A stretch of 64,000 nucleotides of DNA from Pictodentalium vernedei (Eukaryota > Mollusca > Scaphopoda > Dentaliida > Dentaliidae), in NCBI GenBank assembly GCA_031216915.1, contig CM062292.1, forward strand, positions 73,886,956 through 73,950,955, read 5' to 3'. Below, in pieces: positions 1 through 11,196 of the stretch. Made by a program: the position numbers and the translations under genes. Numbering within the stretch: position 1 is the stretch's first letter; each line of letters begins with the position of its first letter. The notes beneath the pieces are model-generated. The model was not told the origin of the DNA. It saw nothing but the letters and a program-made list of their open reading frames with translations, and searched no databases.

Positions 1-875
1 TCGTTTTTTTAAATGACGTCCGTTTTGATTCATTTCCACTCAAAGGTAATTTTTTTTCTCCGCTGGATAAGGTCAAACACGACTACAGTACATACGCGCG
101 CATGCGTATTGAACACCCCCCCCCCCCCCCTTCACCCCCACATCACGGTATTTCACGGTGTTTTGGTTGGCCTAAAAAAAACAGAATACGGGTTCGAAAT
201 CGAATCGTGAGAATGGTGAAACGAATCACGGGTCATAACGTCCCAAACAATCGCGGATCATCGAAATCGAACTGAACCGTGGCAGAACGAGAAACTGGAG
301 TAGTTTAGTTACTGTAGTTGCCCTCTTCTCCCTTTGCCGCCCTGAGCAGTTTTGATCTTGTTTGTTGCGATATAGGTGTAGGAACCCGAAACAACAAACG
401 CTCAAGTCACCAGTCTAATTCTGGTAGGAATCGACGCTGTTTTTTTTGCCCACTATTCATGAGTTTGTATGCAGATCAAAGTTGATGAAATGCAATGTCC
501 ATTACTCATAAAGACGTACAGATATTCTTTCGTACTCTTTTGTTATAGAAATTCCAGTCAGAAGTATTGAATTCACCTTCAAAACGTCCAGCAGGGTTTC
601 CACTAATATCAGAGAAACAAATTTAAGCACTTTTCAAGGAAACTGACGGCGATTTTCAAGGTCTACCACGACAGGACTGTACATATTGGGCGAATGATCG
701 TTATCCTAAAAAGAAATAAGGCGTCCAATTTTTCGTTCACTAACATTACTACATCTTTGACAAATATCTTGATTGGAGTTGTCATTTTGTTCATGTGTTA
801 ACCTTTCCAGAACCATTGTAATGATGATAAAACCTACCATTACGATAGTATGATGGTGAAATGCTGTGATATGAC
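1..875. other. No gene seen; poly-C run
   Basis: I see no supported gene. A pure dC run lies at about 111-130. The short open frame crossing it is a by-product of the run. Fragments around 585-680 recall the text near 1230-1340 (both contain TTTTCAAGG-type words), which suggests old repeat debris. Confidence 0.5.
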
Positions 876-916
876 ACACTGTTGAAAAGGGCTCTCTGAG
901 CCCTTTCCAACAGTGT
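876..916. repeat. Short hairpin with GGGCTCTCTGAGCCC core
   Basis: The two arms (19 nt) pair with one mismatch around a 3-nt loop. The core AAGGGCTCTCTGAGCCCTT recurs in a second hairpin at 56258-56308, which has different outer arms. Confidence 0.7.
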
Positions 917-917
917 A

Positions 918-1171
918 TTAACCCTTTACCTAACCTGAAAAGCAGACGACATTTGCAAAAATAATTCTTGAATAACTAATTTTTTTCATTTTTTTGTCTC
1001 AAAAACTTAGGTTATGACCCCTCGTTGGAACGAGCTCGACAAGCTCGTTCCAACGAGGGGTCATAACCTATGTTTTTGAGACAAAAAATGAAAAAAAATA
1101 ATGAAAATTAATTGGCGATTTTTGAGAATAGCGCTGGTCGGTTTTGACCGTTACGTTAGGTAAAGGGTTAA
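918..1171. mobile_element. TTAA-flanked palindromic MITE (piggyBac-like), copy 1
   Basis: The element starts TTAACCCTTTACCTAAC and ends GTTAGGTAAAGGGTTAA, so the target duplication is TTAA and the terminal repeat begins CCC. Both are hallmarks of piggyBac-type cut-and-paste transposition. The middle is a near-perfect foldback containing GACCCCTCGTTGGAACGAG and its complement. There is no coding capacity, so this is a non-autonomous element of about 250 bp. It is the reference copy of the commonest family in the window, with about a dozen full and several partial copies. The piggyBac assignment rests on TSD and termini only; no transposase was seen. Confidence 0.85.
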
Positions 1172-1431
1172 ATCACGGCATATTATCGGATTACGGACGG
1201 AGTACATTGGATGGAGAAATCCGCGAAATAAAAATGGTAGTGGTCAATAATCTACACACCAGTCTGAGGCGGGTTATACTTTTCAAGGATAGAAACAAAT
1301 TCACGCACTTCTCAAGGAAGGGGCTAAAATTCAAGGACTTTTCATTTGAGTTGGAACCATGTCCAGATATTAACACAATAGGTGACGTCACGCGGCGTAA
1401 TCATAAACCAACAGCTGTGATGGATCTTCAT
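1172..1431. other. No gene seen
   Basis: Open frames here on both strands are short and start inside the preceding MITE. I recognise no domain in them. Confidence 0.4.
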
Positions 1432-2148
1432 TAGGGTTTTAATATATTCCCTCGTTTTCTCGGAACCGGGAAGGGAACGGCATTACTCCCAGATCCGGGA
1501 ACCCAGAAGTTTCCCGGGTAATATCAAGCATATTTACGAGGGCAACATGACGCATTTATTTTAACGATATTGAGCATGTTTCATTGGCAATCTCCCATCT
1601 CCAAACGGAAAGGTTTTTTTCCTAAGATAAGTATGAAAACCCAAACCCGCTTCAATCTCGTCTTTATTTTCAGAATAACTCGCATTATCACCTCTACCTT
1701 CTCCAGCATCAACAGCCTCCTCTTCATTGCCGTCACCAGTCTCCTCTGCTTTAAGCTGGTGACGGTAGTGAAGAGGGTGTTGATGTTAGAGGAGGTAGTG
1801 AATAGTGATACTGGTAATTCTGAAAATGAAGACGTGTTTGAACTTTTAAGCGGGTGAAGAAGATCTTGCTGTTGAAAGGGGTGGTGATGGTGGGGAGGGG
1901 TCCTCCAAAACTGGTTGAGAGCTATACAGTGATTTGTTGAAAATGATTCGTCAGGAATCAGGATTGTAATAATTGCAGGCGTGGAAGGGCTGACGAAATC
2001 CAACAAAGTTTCAATTCAGAAAACTTCAGTTCAATACACAAACAGTGCCACGCTTCATTCCCGGTTCCGTGCTGTAGATTTCCCGGGTATCGGGGTCGGC
2101 TTTCCGAACCGGGAACACTGGAATTCCCGTTCCCGGGATTAAACCTTA
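1432..2148. mobile_element. hAT-like non-autonomous foldback element
   Basis: The ends are TAGGGTTTTAAT and ATTAAACCTTA, rich in CCCGGGAACGGG words, and fit the hAT terminal consensus (T/C)A(A/G)NG. It is flanked by an 8-bp near-duplication: ATCTTCAT at 1424-1431 and GTCTTCAT at 2149-2156 (7/8). An inner inverted repeat at about 1670-1829 folds on itself, with CACCAG and CTGGTG near the loop. Open frames of 95 and 141 codons on opposite strands mirror this palindrome and are probably not genes. No transposase was recognised. Confidence 0.7.
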
Positions 2149-2243
2149 GTCTTCATCCATAATTATTAAATACACAGACCTGTCTGATGGTACTGTTGCT
2201 GGTACAGTCTATAAAAAAGGTCAAATCAAGTCTTCAAGTTGAT

Positions 2244-2487
2244 TTAACCCTTTACCCAACGAATCGGCCGCATCCGAAATATGAAAATTCAGGAGTTGAA
2301 AAAAATATTATTTTTCAAAAAAATTCAACAAAACCATATCATGTGACCCCTCGTTGGAACGAGCTCATCGAGCTCGTTCCAACGAGGGGTCAAATGATAT
2401 GGTTTTGTAGAAATTTTTTGAAAAAATTGAAAAAATGATATTTAAAATAATAAATTTTGATATCGTCTGCGTTGGGTAAAGGGTTAA
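2244..2487. mobile_element. TTAA palindromic MITE, variant subfamily
   Basis: Termini are TTAACCCTTTACCCAAC and GTTGGGTAAAGGGTTAA. The inner arms differ from the copy at 918 (AAAACCATATCATG instead of CATAGGTTATG). The central GACCCCTCGTTGGAACGAG hairpin is nevertheless shared. The copy at 26565-26785 belongs to the same variant. Confidence 0.82.
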
Positions 2488-2773
2488 AGAACATATATGT
2501 TTATGATATTTTTTACATTCAAACGTCTGGAATATTTCATTTGGCGGAAAAGCGAACCACGGGTTCGCTTTTCAGCACAACTCAAAAATTACTGACGATT
2601 GAATCTAAAAATAGACTTGCGATGGACTATTTAAGGGCAAGGCTGGTCCCACGGCCATAACAACATCGAATTCCTCGCAGAATTTTACGGATTGCTTGAG
2701 AGCTTGCTGAAACAGTTTGGGAATGCAAAGGCTATCTGTCTGAAATATCGTGTGATGGGCCTACCCAAGTTCA
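2488..2773. other. No gene seen; one hairpin
   Basis: A short perfect hairpin at 2543-2571 (GAAAAGCGAACC and its complement) is all that stands out. Confidence 0.4.
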
Positions 2774-2992
2774 CACTTGGACGGTATGGACGTGAGGTAA
2801 ACCGTTGTACACTGATGTCAAAATACTGAAATTTAATTTTTTACCATAATGCACATGAACTTGACCAATTTCATCTTGTTTAGCTGAAGAAATTTCTCCA
2901 AATTGGAATTTTGATTTTATGACATAGGGGGTAATTCTAGGGTGGTGCATCCCTAAGATCTCACCAATAACTCGCGACCATACTGTCCAAGT
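2774..2992. mobile_element. Small inverted-repeat element
   Basis: About 21-bp imperfect terminal inverted repeats (CTTGGACGGTATGGACGTGA on the left, complement of CGCGACCATACTGTCCAAG on the right) bound a 219-bp non-coding interior. No target duplication was recognised and the family is unknown. Confidence 0.45.
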
Positions 2993-3389
2993 CAATGTGG
3001 TCTAGAGAGAAGCCAACACTACAAAAGCCGAAGGCCCTAAATTTCACGATTGGAGCTCCTCATGCAGGAAAATTTGATGCTCCCTGGTGCAATATCATGG
3101 AACCCGAATAAGATCTTGACAATATTGTCAATATATACCAAAAATGTTAGGGCTAAATGTCCACCCCACCCCAGGCGAACCGACCCCCACCCCTTCCCCA
3201 CCCGGCGAACCGTGGTTTCTGCGTCTACATACTTTGCCCTTTAGTTGAACAACAGGATCTGTTGCCCACTGAAGATTGTCGGTACTTCCCTGGAAATGCA
3301 CCGCGGAGTGCGACTTGTCGGGTGAAAGAAAAAAACACGCGAATACATGCAAGAATGCATGGATAAACTGAACAATACAGCAGAAGATA
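2993..3389. other. No gene seen
   Basis: This is a pyrimidine-rich stretch with CCACCCC words near 3160-3210. Open frames overlap on both strands and show no family features. The 3' untranslated tail of the LINE may extend into the upper part of this interval. Confidence 0.4.
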
Positions 3390-3466
3390 TATTTCAAAAT
3401 TAACTGAAATACATACAGAAAATCAAGCTATAGCTAGAGAAACAGAATTTACTGCATCCAGTAAAT

Positions 3467-5566
3467 TCAAGTCTGTGTGAAAAGGGGGCACTGTGGATTG
3501 AAACATGTCGGGGGTGTATTATAAGTTCCCAAGGCGTGTAACATTGTGGAGCGTTTGAATATAGAGCGACTCGGTTCAGATTGAATGTCATTGCTTAGGT
3601 CATTCCATAGTTTAGGGAATGAGTGTTTTGGTAAACTTGCAGAGAAGCATGTTCGAGGTGTATTTCTCTTTAATTGTCCTCTATGTCTGGTTAGCATTCC
3701 GGTTGGGTGATTATAGATTTGGAGGAAATTTTCAAAACTTTTTGGCAAGTTTCCAGAGTGCCAATCACGAATGAACAGTAAAGTGTGTAGCCTGTAAAGA
3801 TCATCAAACTTGAGAATTTCATCTTTGAGGAATAAGGGGTTCGTGTGGAAATTGTATTTTTTTATATTTATTACACGCAGAGCTCTCTTTTGTAATGTAG
3901 AGAGCTTTTTTGTGGCTGTTGCATGACCCCAGACTTGAATTGCATACAACAAGTGACTCTGAACCAAAGTGAAGTAGAATGTTTTAAGGGCTTGATGAGG
4001 GAGAATTCTTTTTGTCCTATTTATTGTGTAAATCGCTCTGTAAATCTTCGATGCTATATATGAAACATGGCTATCGAATCTGAGATTTTCATCAAAACAT
4101 ACTCCTAAGAATTTTATTGTCTTCGTGTCCGATCTATTTGATATTTGGGTTAATTCTGAGTTATTAAGGAGAAGGCGACGCTGGGTTTGGGCATACTTTG
4201 TATGAGGTGGGTGAATGATTATGTACTTGGTTTTTGGGGCATTTAGGGATAATTTATTTGCCTTGCACCACTCACTTACTTTTGAGATTTCGACATTTAG
4301 AGTGTTAAATGTTGTGTCAATGTTTCCATCGGATTTGTACATAGTCGTGTCGTCTGCAAACGACAGAACATTCGAGGAGGTTGAATTTCTAATATCATTA
4401 ATATAGATCAAAAAAAGTATGGGCCCTAAAACCGATCCCTGAGGCACTCCACAAGTAAGTACTTCACTATCTGAAGATGAATCTTTATATTGAACGAACT
4501 GCCTACGATCACGAAGATAACTTCGAAACCAATCATTAGTTATACCTCTGATACCATATGCTTCGAGTTTTTTCAAAAGTATACTGTGGTTAATGGTATC
4601 AAAGGCCTTTGAGAAATCTACAAAAGGTGCGATAGTGTTATGATTTGGAGATAGGTCATTACTGTCGGCTACTTCGTGTAGGAAATGCAACATTGGGTGG
4701 AAGGTTGAGTGTTTGGGTCTGAAGCCATATTGGTGATCATATAAGATTTCGAATGTGGATAGATAAGAATAAAGTCGTCTATACATTAATTTTTCTAATA
4801 TTTTAGAAAACGCTGGCAATATACTTATTGGTCTATAGTTATTTAACGAACACGGGTCTCCAGATTTAAAGACAGGTATAACTTTTGCCATTTTCATTTT
4901 ATTAGGGAAGAGGCCTCGCGTGAATGATAAGTTGAAGACGTGGGTCAAGGGTTCCGCGATTTCATTAATAGTTTCTTTTAGTATTTTTGTAGAAATGCTG
5001 TAGCAGTCCGTGCTTTGTTTTCCTTTTAGATTATTTGTAATGGCGATAATTTCTTCTTTAGTGGTCGGTGTGATAAAGAAGTTATCGCTTGAGTTGTGCC
5101 GAATATAAGTGTCGAATTCTATGTTAGTGGGAGGGATGTTATCGTTTATTTTTTGTCCAATTGTTGCGAAAAAATTATTAAAATGATGGGAAATTGAGTC
5201 AGGTTCAGAGATTTTTCTACCATCAATAAGGAATTCAGTTGGCAATTGTTCTTTGCAGACAGATTTGTTGAGGGCACAACGAAGGATTTGCCAACTTTTT
5301 TTTAAATTGTACTTATTTTCGTTCAAGATATCTGTATAGTATTGGGCCATTGCGCGTTTTTTAACTGCGTTGTACACTCTGCAGTATTGCTTGTAGTTAT
5401 CGATGTTAGTGTTTGTTGGGCGCTTTAGTTTATTTACATGTAGTTTGTTTTTGTTTATAGAAGATTTTAGGATACCGCTAGTCATCCATGGCTGCTTTTT
5501 AACATACTTTTGGGGTACATTGTTATTTTCTATAGGAAACGAATTTTTAAAATTTTCCATGAACAT
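3467..5566 (-). CDS. LINE reverse transcriptase (699-codon open frame)
   Basis: This frame encodes the polymerase half of a non-LTR retrotransposon ORF2, which copies element RNA at a nicked chromosomal target. RT motifs appear in order: NNYRPISILPAFSKILEK at about residues 242-259, QYGFRPKHST near 279-288, FVDFSKAFDTINH near 315-327 (first catalytic Asp), CGVPQGSVLGPILFLIYIND near 372-391, and FADD near 403-406 (catalytic Asp pair). The C-terminal part includes QKRALRVIN and a PKLWNDLSNDIQ segment of the kind seen at the ends of such proteins. The 699 codons without a stop suggest a fairly recent insertion. The true protein would start upstream in the endonuclease part, which now lies in other frames. 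The start used here is simply the first Met of the open frame. Confidence 0.9.
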   Translation of the reverse strand: MFMENFKNSFPIENNNVPQKYVKKQPWMTSGILKSSINKNKLHVNKLKRPTNTNIDNYKQYCRVYNAVKKRAMAQYYTDILNENKYNLKKSWQILRCALNKSVCKEQLPTEFLIDGRKISEPDSISHHFNNFFATIGQKINDNIPPTNIEFDTYIRHNSSDNFFITPTTKEEIIAITNNLKGKQSTDCYSISTKILKETINEIAEPLTHVFNLSFTRGLFPNKMKMAKVIPVFKSGDPCSLNNYRPISILPAFSKILEKLMYRRLYSYLSTFEILYDHQYGFRPKHSTFHPMLHFLHEVADSNDLSPNHNTIAPFVDFSKAFDTINHSILLKKLEAYGIRGITNDWFRSYLRDRRQFVQYKDSSSDSEVLTCGVPQGSVLGPILFLIYINDIRNSTSSNVLSFADDTTMYKSDGNIDTTFNTLNVEISKVSEWCKANKLSLNAPKTKYIIIHPPHTKYAQTQRRLLLNNSELTQISNRSDTKTIKFLGVCFDENLRFDSHVSYIASKIYRAIYTINRTKRILPHQALKTFYFTLVQSHLLYAIQVWGHATATKKLSTLQKRALRVINIKKYNFHTNPLFLKDEILKFDDLYRLHTLLFIRDWHSGNLPKSFENFLQIYNHPTGMLTRHRGQLKRNTPRTCFSASLPKHSFPKLWNDLSNDIQSEPSRSIFKRSTMLHALGTYNTPPTCFNPQCPLFTQT

Positions 5567-5789
5567 ATTTAAGAATATGCTGAAAGATTCATTAGGACAT
5601 ATAGATTCAATTACTGAGCTAAAGTTCGTATCACGTAATTTGTTTTTGAAAGAAGAAACTTTTTTTCGTAAATGAGCGTTTGGGTTTTGGGGATACCTTT
5701 TGAGTCAACGTTGTTGCTTCCTCAGTATAAAAAGTTCCGAAATGATCTGAAACGTCTGTAATTATGATACCACATTTACCACCACTGGA

Positions 5790-6203
5790 CTAACTATTGG
5801 AGTAAATGTGGTCTATAAGGGTTGCCGAATATTCAGTAACACGTGTTGGTTTTGTGATTAAAGGAATATATCCGTGACTGAAAACCATATCAATATAATC
5901 GGTTGTTTTAATATGTTCAGAGAATTTTAAGAGATCGATGTTAAAGTCACCCATTATATGAGCTCTTCTGCTATTTATGCCTACGAAAATGTCATTTAAG
6001 GTAGAAATAAAACTGTCAAGATTAGCCTTGGGTGCAGTGTTGGGTCTGTATATAATGCCAATAATTGTTGACTTTTTATCATTGGGGTGAAGTTCTACAA
6101 ACAACGATTCGAATACATGTGGAATAAACACCGTAAGTTCAGGATGTATTCGAAATGGAATGTTTTCTCTGATAAAAAAGACCCACATCTCCCCTCCCAT
6201 CAT
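5790..6203 (-). pseudogene. LINE endonuclease, C-terminal part
   Basis: The translated segment carries endonuclease hallmarks: IGIIYRPN, then HIMGDFNIDLL and a terminal ATLIDHIYSNS. These correspond to the YRPP, GDFN and DH boxes of the APE-type endonuclease that nicks target DNA for LINE integration. It ends in a stop just before the RT frame, which lies in another frame 220 bases downstream, and its beginning overlaps the preceding endonuclease piece out of frame. So the domain is split and not expressed as one protein. Confidence 0.8.
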
Positions 6204-6585
6204 CGTTACTGGGTCGTGTTCTTAATTGGAGTGGGTGATAACCATTGAGGCTGTACTGTAAATCTTCGTGGACTGTGAAAACCTCTGATAGTCCAATTAC
6301 ATCAAAGTCATTTTCTCCATTATGTAACTCATGTAGTAGATTTACTAGAGAATCCCAATTCGCATTCAGACTCCTACAGTTAATACTAAATAACGAGAAA
6401 GATGTATTTTTTGATGAATCAAGTTTGAATTGGTCAGGGCTATAATATGAGCAAGGGTGGCCATATGGGTTACATGGTGTATCAGTGACACTGTTATCGT
6501 TTATGTCGATAATATTTTTGCATTTAGCTGTGAGATTGTAGTCGTCGCTTTCCTGAATCTCGTCGAGGTTGATTTTACCCGCCAT
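6139..6585 (-). pseudogene. LINE endonuclease, N-terminal part
   Basis: The frame begins MAGKINLDE and contains FSINCRSLNANWDSLVN and FDVIGLSEVF, the first two boxes of a LINE APE-type endonuclease (N at the active site, E in the SE motif). It runs out of frame over the next piece near 6139-6203. The ATG at 6585 has a good context (ACCATGG) and may be the native ORF2 start, but an upstream ORF1 is not seen. Confidence 0.75.
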
Positions 6586-7470
6586 GGTAAGATGATTGAT
6601 AGAGGCATATTATGGTTGGGGTTAACATAATTTCTTTTAACTTGCATTGCGTTATGTCAAGCTTGCTTGCGATTCCTGTGTATATGGAGACATACTTGAG
6701 AAATGGTGAGTGAATACCACCTATACTGCCGTTATATAGAATGAGTACGGTTATCATCAATGATTGTGTACTGGCAGAGCTGATCGGATTAAATTTATTA
6801 GTTTGAGGTATGTTATGTTATTATTATGTATAAAAAGATTATATAAAAAATACAAAGTGATATTATATAAACCAAGGCGTTGCCCCGTAGGGGCTAACAT
6901 ACTTCCCGCAAGTCCAATTATTTGAATGAAGACATACATGTATATTCTTCAGATTTGCAGTATTGTTGTTTTAAAATGCAATTCCTAACAGTTCTGAAAA
7001 ATACACACTTAGTGAGCTCTGTTGACCGCATTGAGGTGAACCATATTTTGAACCTCCAGCAAGTTGAACTCATACGATGTAGGTCCGATGTCCATAGGTC
7101 ATACCAAGCCTGAAGTATGAGCATAAACCACTTTAAAAATATTGGCTCCGCCAACTCCGGATCTGCCATATTTGTAGATGATAGCAAATATTCATATTAG
7201 CTGGAAAATGTTGAGGTACATACTACCCGTGAAAAATATATTGCAAGTGAAAGAATTCAGTAGTGTTTGAATATAGACGTAAAAGGGCCGTAAAGGCTCC
7301 AACGAGCTTATCTGAGAGTTTATTGGCATTGACAAAATACCGAGGTCCAATGGAGCAACATTGTGAGAATGGAAAGGTTTAACATTACTCTTGTGTTGCA
7401 GGAAATAACATTTTTGGGACCCATATTAAGATCTTGAGAGGGTTAAAATACTCCCTTTAAATACTACATT
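6586..7470. other. No gene supported
   Basis: Minus-strand open frames of 60-89 codons are present, one starting MADPELAEPIFLKWF, but none shows a family signature. The upper end near 7367-7445 holds a repeat also seen near 8206 and 9185 (GAGAGGGTTAAAA). Confidence 0.4.
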
Positions 7471-7607
7471 TTAACCCTTTAAAGATGACCCTATTCCAAT
7501 GAGGGGTCATAAGCTATGTTTTTCAAGCGAAAATGAAAAAAAATTGAATGGGAATTTCTGAGAATAACGTTGGCCGATTTTCGCCGTTACGTTGTCTAAA
7601 CGTTTAA
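7471..7607. mobile_element. TTAA palindromic MITE, internally deleted
   Basis: TTAACCCTTT opens the element and a worn GTTGTCTAAACGTTTAA closes it. Only the right half of the central foldback remains (CCAATGAGGGGTCATAAGC). Confidence 0.65.
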
Positions 7608-7802
7608 GAATTCTTTATTGAGAGGCTTAAAAGAAAGCCATTTAAAAAGTACACAGCGTCATCGCGCCCCTTCGAGGCAGTCGAGATTACGTGCCTTGCC
7701 AAGGACACAACACAGATATACCTGCAAAGTTTGTACCATGAACCTTTCTTTTTGAAGTCCAATGTTGTAACCTCATCGCCATCACGCGCCTGCCCGATCC
7801 AT

Positions 7803-8053
7803 TTAACCCATTACCTAACGTAACGGCAAAAACCGACCAGCGCTTTTCTCAAAAATCGCCAATTAATTTTCATTATTTTTTTCATTTTTTGTCTCAAAAC
7901 TCAAAAACATAGGTTATGACCCCTCGTTGGAACGAGCTCGTTCCAACGAGGGGTCATAACCTATGTTTTGGAGACAAAAAATGAAAAAAAATTAGTTATT
8001 CAAGAATTATTTTTGCAAGTGTCGTCAGCTTTTCATGTTAGGTAAAGGGTTAA
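7803..8053. mobile_element. TTAA palindromic MITE
   Basis: Full copy of the family described at 918: TTAACCCATTACCTAAC to GTTAGGTAAAGGGTTAA with the central hairpin. The loop is shortened to GAACGAGCTCGTTC, with no spacer. Confidence 0.85.
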
Positions 8054-9634
8054 AAAGGTCTTAAAATGTGGGAAATAAGAAGATGGTTGGATCCCAATAA
8101 TGGCAGTTGTGAACAGAGGGGCATTGTGACTTGTGAACAGAGGGGCATTGTGATTGAAAATGTACGAAACGTTCTGCTGTCATCAGTTAAATGAAAGCAT
8201 TTGGACTCACACTGAAGTATTAAGAGGGTTAAAAAGGGACCATTTAAATATTCCATTTTATTAAATTATAACTGTGATAGGTGTTTCGAGAAAGCCACTC
8301 ACCATCTTTGCTTCTTCAAACCCGTTGATCTTGAGTTATGATTGAGAATAAATAATGTAACAGAGCACAGGAGTTCCTAAGTGGTTGGCAATGGTCAGCA
8401 GGGGTTAATCAGGACAGATTCTCAAGTGATGTCTAGGGATTAAATTAAAGGACAATACTCAGAGTTGAAGTTGGACTTGACCACAAATGGTTAAAAGATA
8501 TTTCCAGCTAATAGACCAACAAAGACTAGTTAATGTTTCACGGATGATTTGGTTTAATTGGTCTAAAACATGTTATTCATATGTAAAAATCAAACTATTA
8601 TTCTACATTCCAGATGAGAGAAACATTTTACTACACAGCGGGGTACAACTTAAAGGAGCTATAGCTCTACAGGAGAGCTATAACTCTTCCAGGACAGTAG
8701 ACCAAAATTATTAATTTATTATAATAAAACTAGGCTATAAGATCTTTAGCCCCATTAGCCTAACACAGGTAATTAAAACTAACCCAAAATATAGAATACA
8801 CGAGCTCTTTAGGAGAGTCTGGCTCTTTAAGATAGGTCAGTGGGAGTGGTCGTCCGCATTAGCAGTACTTTGAGAGTAGTGAATGTAGTCAGCTTGGCAA
8901 AGCTATGAACTGGAATTTCTCAGCTGGCAGTACCTGCTTTTGTACACTGAAGGGATGAAACAGCACCAATCAGAGACATTCTCTTAATGGCACCAAGGTT
9001 TCTTGCATTCTCAACGAGACTGAGCCGTGCACAGAGAAAGACTAAGAACTCCTCTAATAAATGAGTTTTTAAACAGTCATGGCACTAACACAGTTAACCG
9101 TACAGTCGACCATGTCAATATTGCATCTTTTACCGGCATCCTGACAGTTTTGTGATAGGTTTCAACAATTATTCAGTGCAATTTTATGGAAAGGGTTAAC
9201 ATTATTCTTACTGAAATAAATCTTTGAACCCACATTGAAGTCTTGAGAGGGTTAAAACATTGAACTGAATAATTTGTACTTTATTTCGTTGTAAAGCAAA
9301 AGGTTTATCTCAACTTCAATTGAAGAACAGACATCTGATTATAATAACAAGATTACATTTAATAACTGACAGCTACCCCCACTGATGTTTACATGGTCTC
9401 TAGTGTGAATAGCATAACATAGTATTGCTTGGGGAGAATTTACTGTTACGGGCAATTGGAGGCTTTGAAAACCATGTGGCCGAATGGGCCACACTCAAGG
9501 GCTCTAGCGACCTGAAAAAACATAGGTTACAGAGAAATTGTGCCTGTCTGTCCATTTGCCAAAAATCAGCGAGATAGGACCATTCGTTTCCGAATTATCG
9601 TGCGGACAAGGAAGCGCACAGAAGACAGAAGACA
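8054..9634. other. No gene seen; low-copy repeat
   Basis: A word of about 80 bp (TCTTGAGAGGGTTAAAA with flanking GGACCCACATTGAAG-like text) occurs near 7410-7450, 8206-8235 and 9218-9250. Otherwise AT-rich sequence with no recognisable product. Confidence 0.4.
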
Positions 9635-9685
9635 GGAGAAGAAGAAGAAGAAGAAGAAGAAGAAGAAGAAGAAGAAGAAGAAGAA
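9635..9685. repeat. GAA/AAG microsatellite
   Basis: About 16 uninterrupted GAA triplets followed by impure A-rich text. The two overlapping open frames here (runs of R or K) are translations of this repeat. Confidence 0.95.
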
Positions 9686-9790
9686 AAAGAAAAGGAAACC
9701 ATACAAAAATAATCGTCTGTATGTTTCACACAGACTAATTAATTTAAGATCCGATCCAGATCACCGTAGTAGAAAATAATTAAGAATCAG

Positions 9791-10047
9791 TTAACCCTTT
9801 AACTAACGTAACGATCAAAACCGGCCAGAGCTATTCTCAAAAGTCGCCTATTAATTTTCATTATTTTTATTATTTTTTGTCTCAAAAACCTAAGTTATGA
9901 CCCCTCGTTGGAACGAGCTCGTCGAGCTCGTTCCAATGAGGGGTCATAACCTATGTTTTTGAGACCAAAAAAAAAAATGAAAAAAATAGTTATTCAAGAA
10001 TTGTGTTTGCAAGTGTCGTCTGCTTTTCATGTTAGGTCAAGGGTTAA
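9791..10047. mobile_element. TTAA palindromic MITE
   Basis: Full copy: TTAACCCTTTAACTAAC to GTTAGGTCAAGGGTTAA, central GACCCCTCGTTGGAACGAG foldback present. Confidence 0.85.
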
Positions 10048-11112
10048 CGAATAAACAATTGAAAAAGTCACGAACCGCTTCTCATATTTACAGATAATAC
10101 AAACACTTGTATATGTAGCTTGTTGGTTTTAATGACAATGGCTTTGTTTAACTTTTTCAAGTGCTAAAAGCAGCTGCATGTGCTTGACGATCGATTTTTC
10201 CAACTTGAAGTAGAGTCCCATATATAGATTTTCCTGCATGAATACGTAACAGCATGTTGTTACAGCCTCAGACTTTTAGATCAGTCTAATTTGAGCACAA
10301 CGGCAAATATGGATGTGGCCTGCATGGTTGGAGAAAACAGGCCTGGCAGTCTAGTCAATCAAGGAGTGCAAAACAATTGCCCTCCTCAGATTGCTTGGGG
10401 TGCAATTGCACCTGAATGTTCAATGCATGCTAATTTGGTAAAATTCACGGCGATGTATTACTATTGTGACTGGAAAATTGTACTACATTCAGCTACACGG
10501 TGGAAGAATTGGCACACACATCTCATTTTTCCAAATGTTGCATTCAATTCTTATGTGACTGTCTTCTACACTCAAAATGTTTTGAAATGCGACACAGAAT
10601 GGGACAGGAATTATTGCGAATCCATGCAACATTGACAAATTGTCCACTGAGTTCCAAATTATCCACTGGAACTCAGGGGACGAAATGATAACAGATTTTA
10701 AAGGCAGCTCCAAACATGTCCGGCATTTCAGAAAGCCAAGTGGTGCAAAAAATTGTCCTCCTCAATTTTTTCTAGGCGTGCAGTAGGCGTGCAGCACTCC
10801 TGCACTCCTAAAGAATGCCAGGCTTGAGAAAAAGCACCGGTTTTTATTTCGTCTTCTTGGCGTCGGTTTTGGGTTTTAGGTCCTCCGTCTTAAAATGCTA
10901 GTTTACAACCCCATGTTATATGTTTTCACCATTATCACTGGTTCCCTCCAACCACCCTTTGGCGTAAGTTTACTCGACTGACTCGAGAAGGCTTCATAGT
11001 TCCACAGTGTCGAGCCAAAGGTCTATTAGAATGTAAATTACGCATGGCGTTTAATGAGAAATGCTACAAACATGAATATAATGGATCTCAAGCTTTAAGT
11101 GCGTGATCATAT
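10048..11112. other. No gene supported
   Basis: A 114-codon plus-strand open frame at 10291-10635 has no recognisable domain and no splice context. Near 10720-10815 lies GCAGTAGGCGTGCAG with GCCAGGC at its end, resembling a short repeat also near 29830-29930 and 30166-30262. Confidence 0.35.
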
Positions 11113-11196
11113 AGATTTCGCCACTGAAAAGCAACCGCCGTCGACAGTGTCGTATACGACACTGTTGACGCCGATTGCTTTTCTATGGCGAACTCT
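11113..11196. repeat. 84-bp palindrome
   Basis: Arms of 42 bp meet with no spacer at GTCGTATACGAC and carry about three mismatches. The family is not recognised. Confidence 0.75.

Larger units (their letters stand above)
3390..6585 (-). mobile_element. Non-LTR retrotransposon (LINE), CR1/Jockey-type, nearly full ORF2
   Basis: On the minus strand, an apurinic-type endonuclease region (6585 down to about 5790) is followed by a reverse-transcriptase region (5566 down to 3467), the order of a LINE ORF2. The endonuclease part changes frame near 6140-6200 and meets a stop near 5790, so the element as it stands is broken. The RT part is one open frame. The 5' limit is uncertain: an ATG at 6585 (MAGKINLDE) is a plausible ORF start, and upstream sequence to about 7200 could be leader or unrelated. 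No poly-A tail was identified at the 3' end. Clade call is tentative. Confidence 0.85.

Noticed and set aside
1570-2006. 95- and 141-codon frames on opposite strands
   Set aside because: They mirror one another across a palindrome inside a hAT-like element and resemble no transposase.
9538-9779. Two overlapping Arg- and Lys-rich open frames
   Set aside because: They translate the GAA microsatellite in two frames and have no other support.
10291-10635. 114-codon open frame as a host gene
   Set aside because: No domain, no splice signals, a start codon that is not ATG at the listed position, and overlap with short repeat text.
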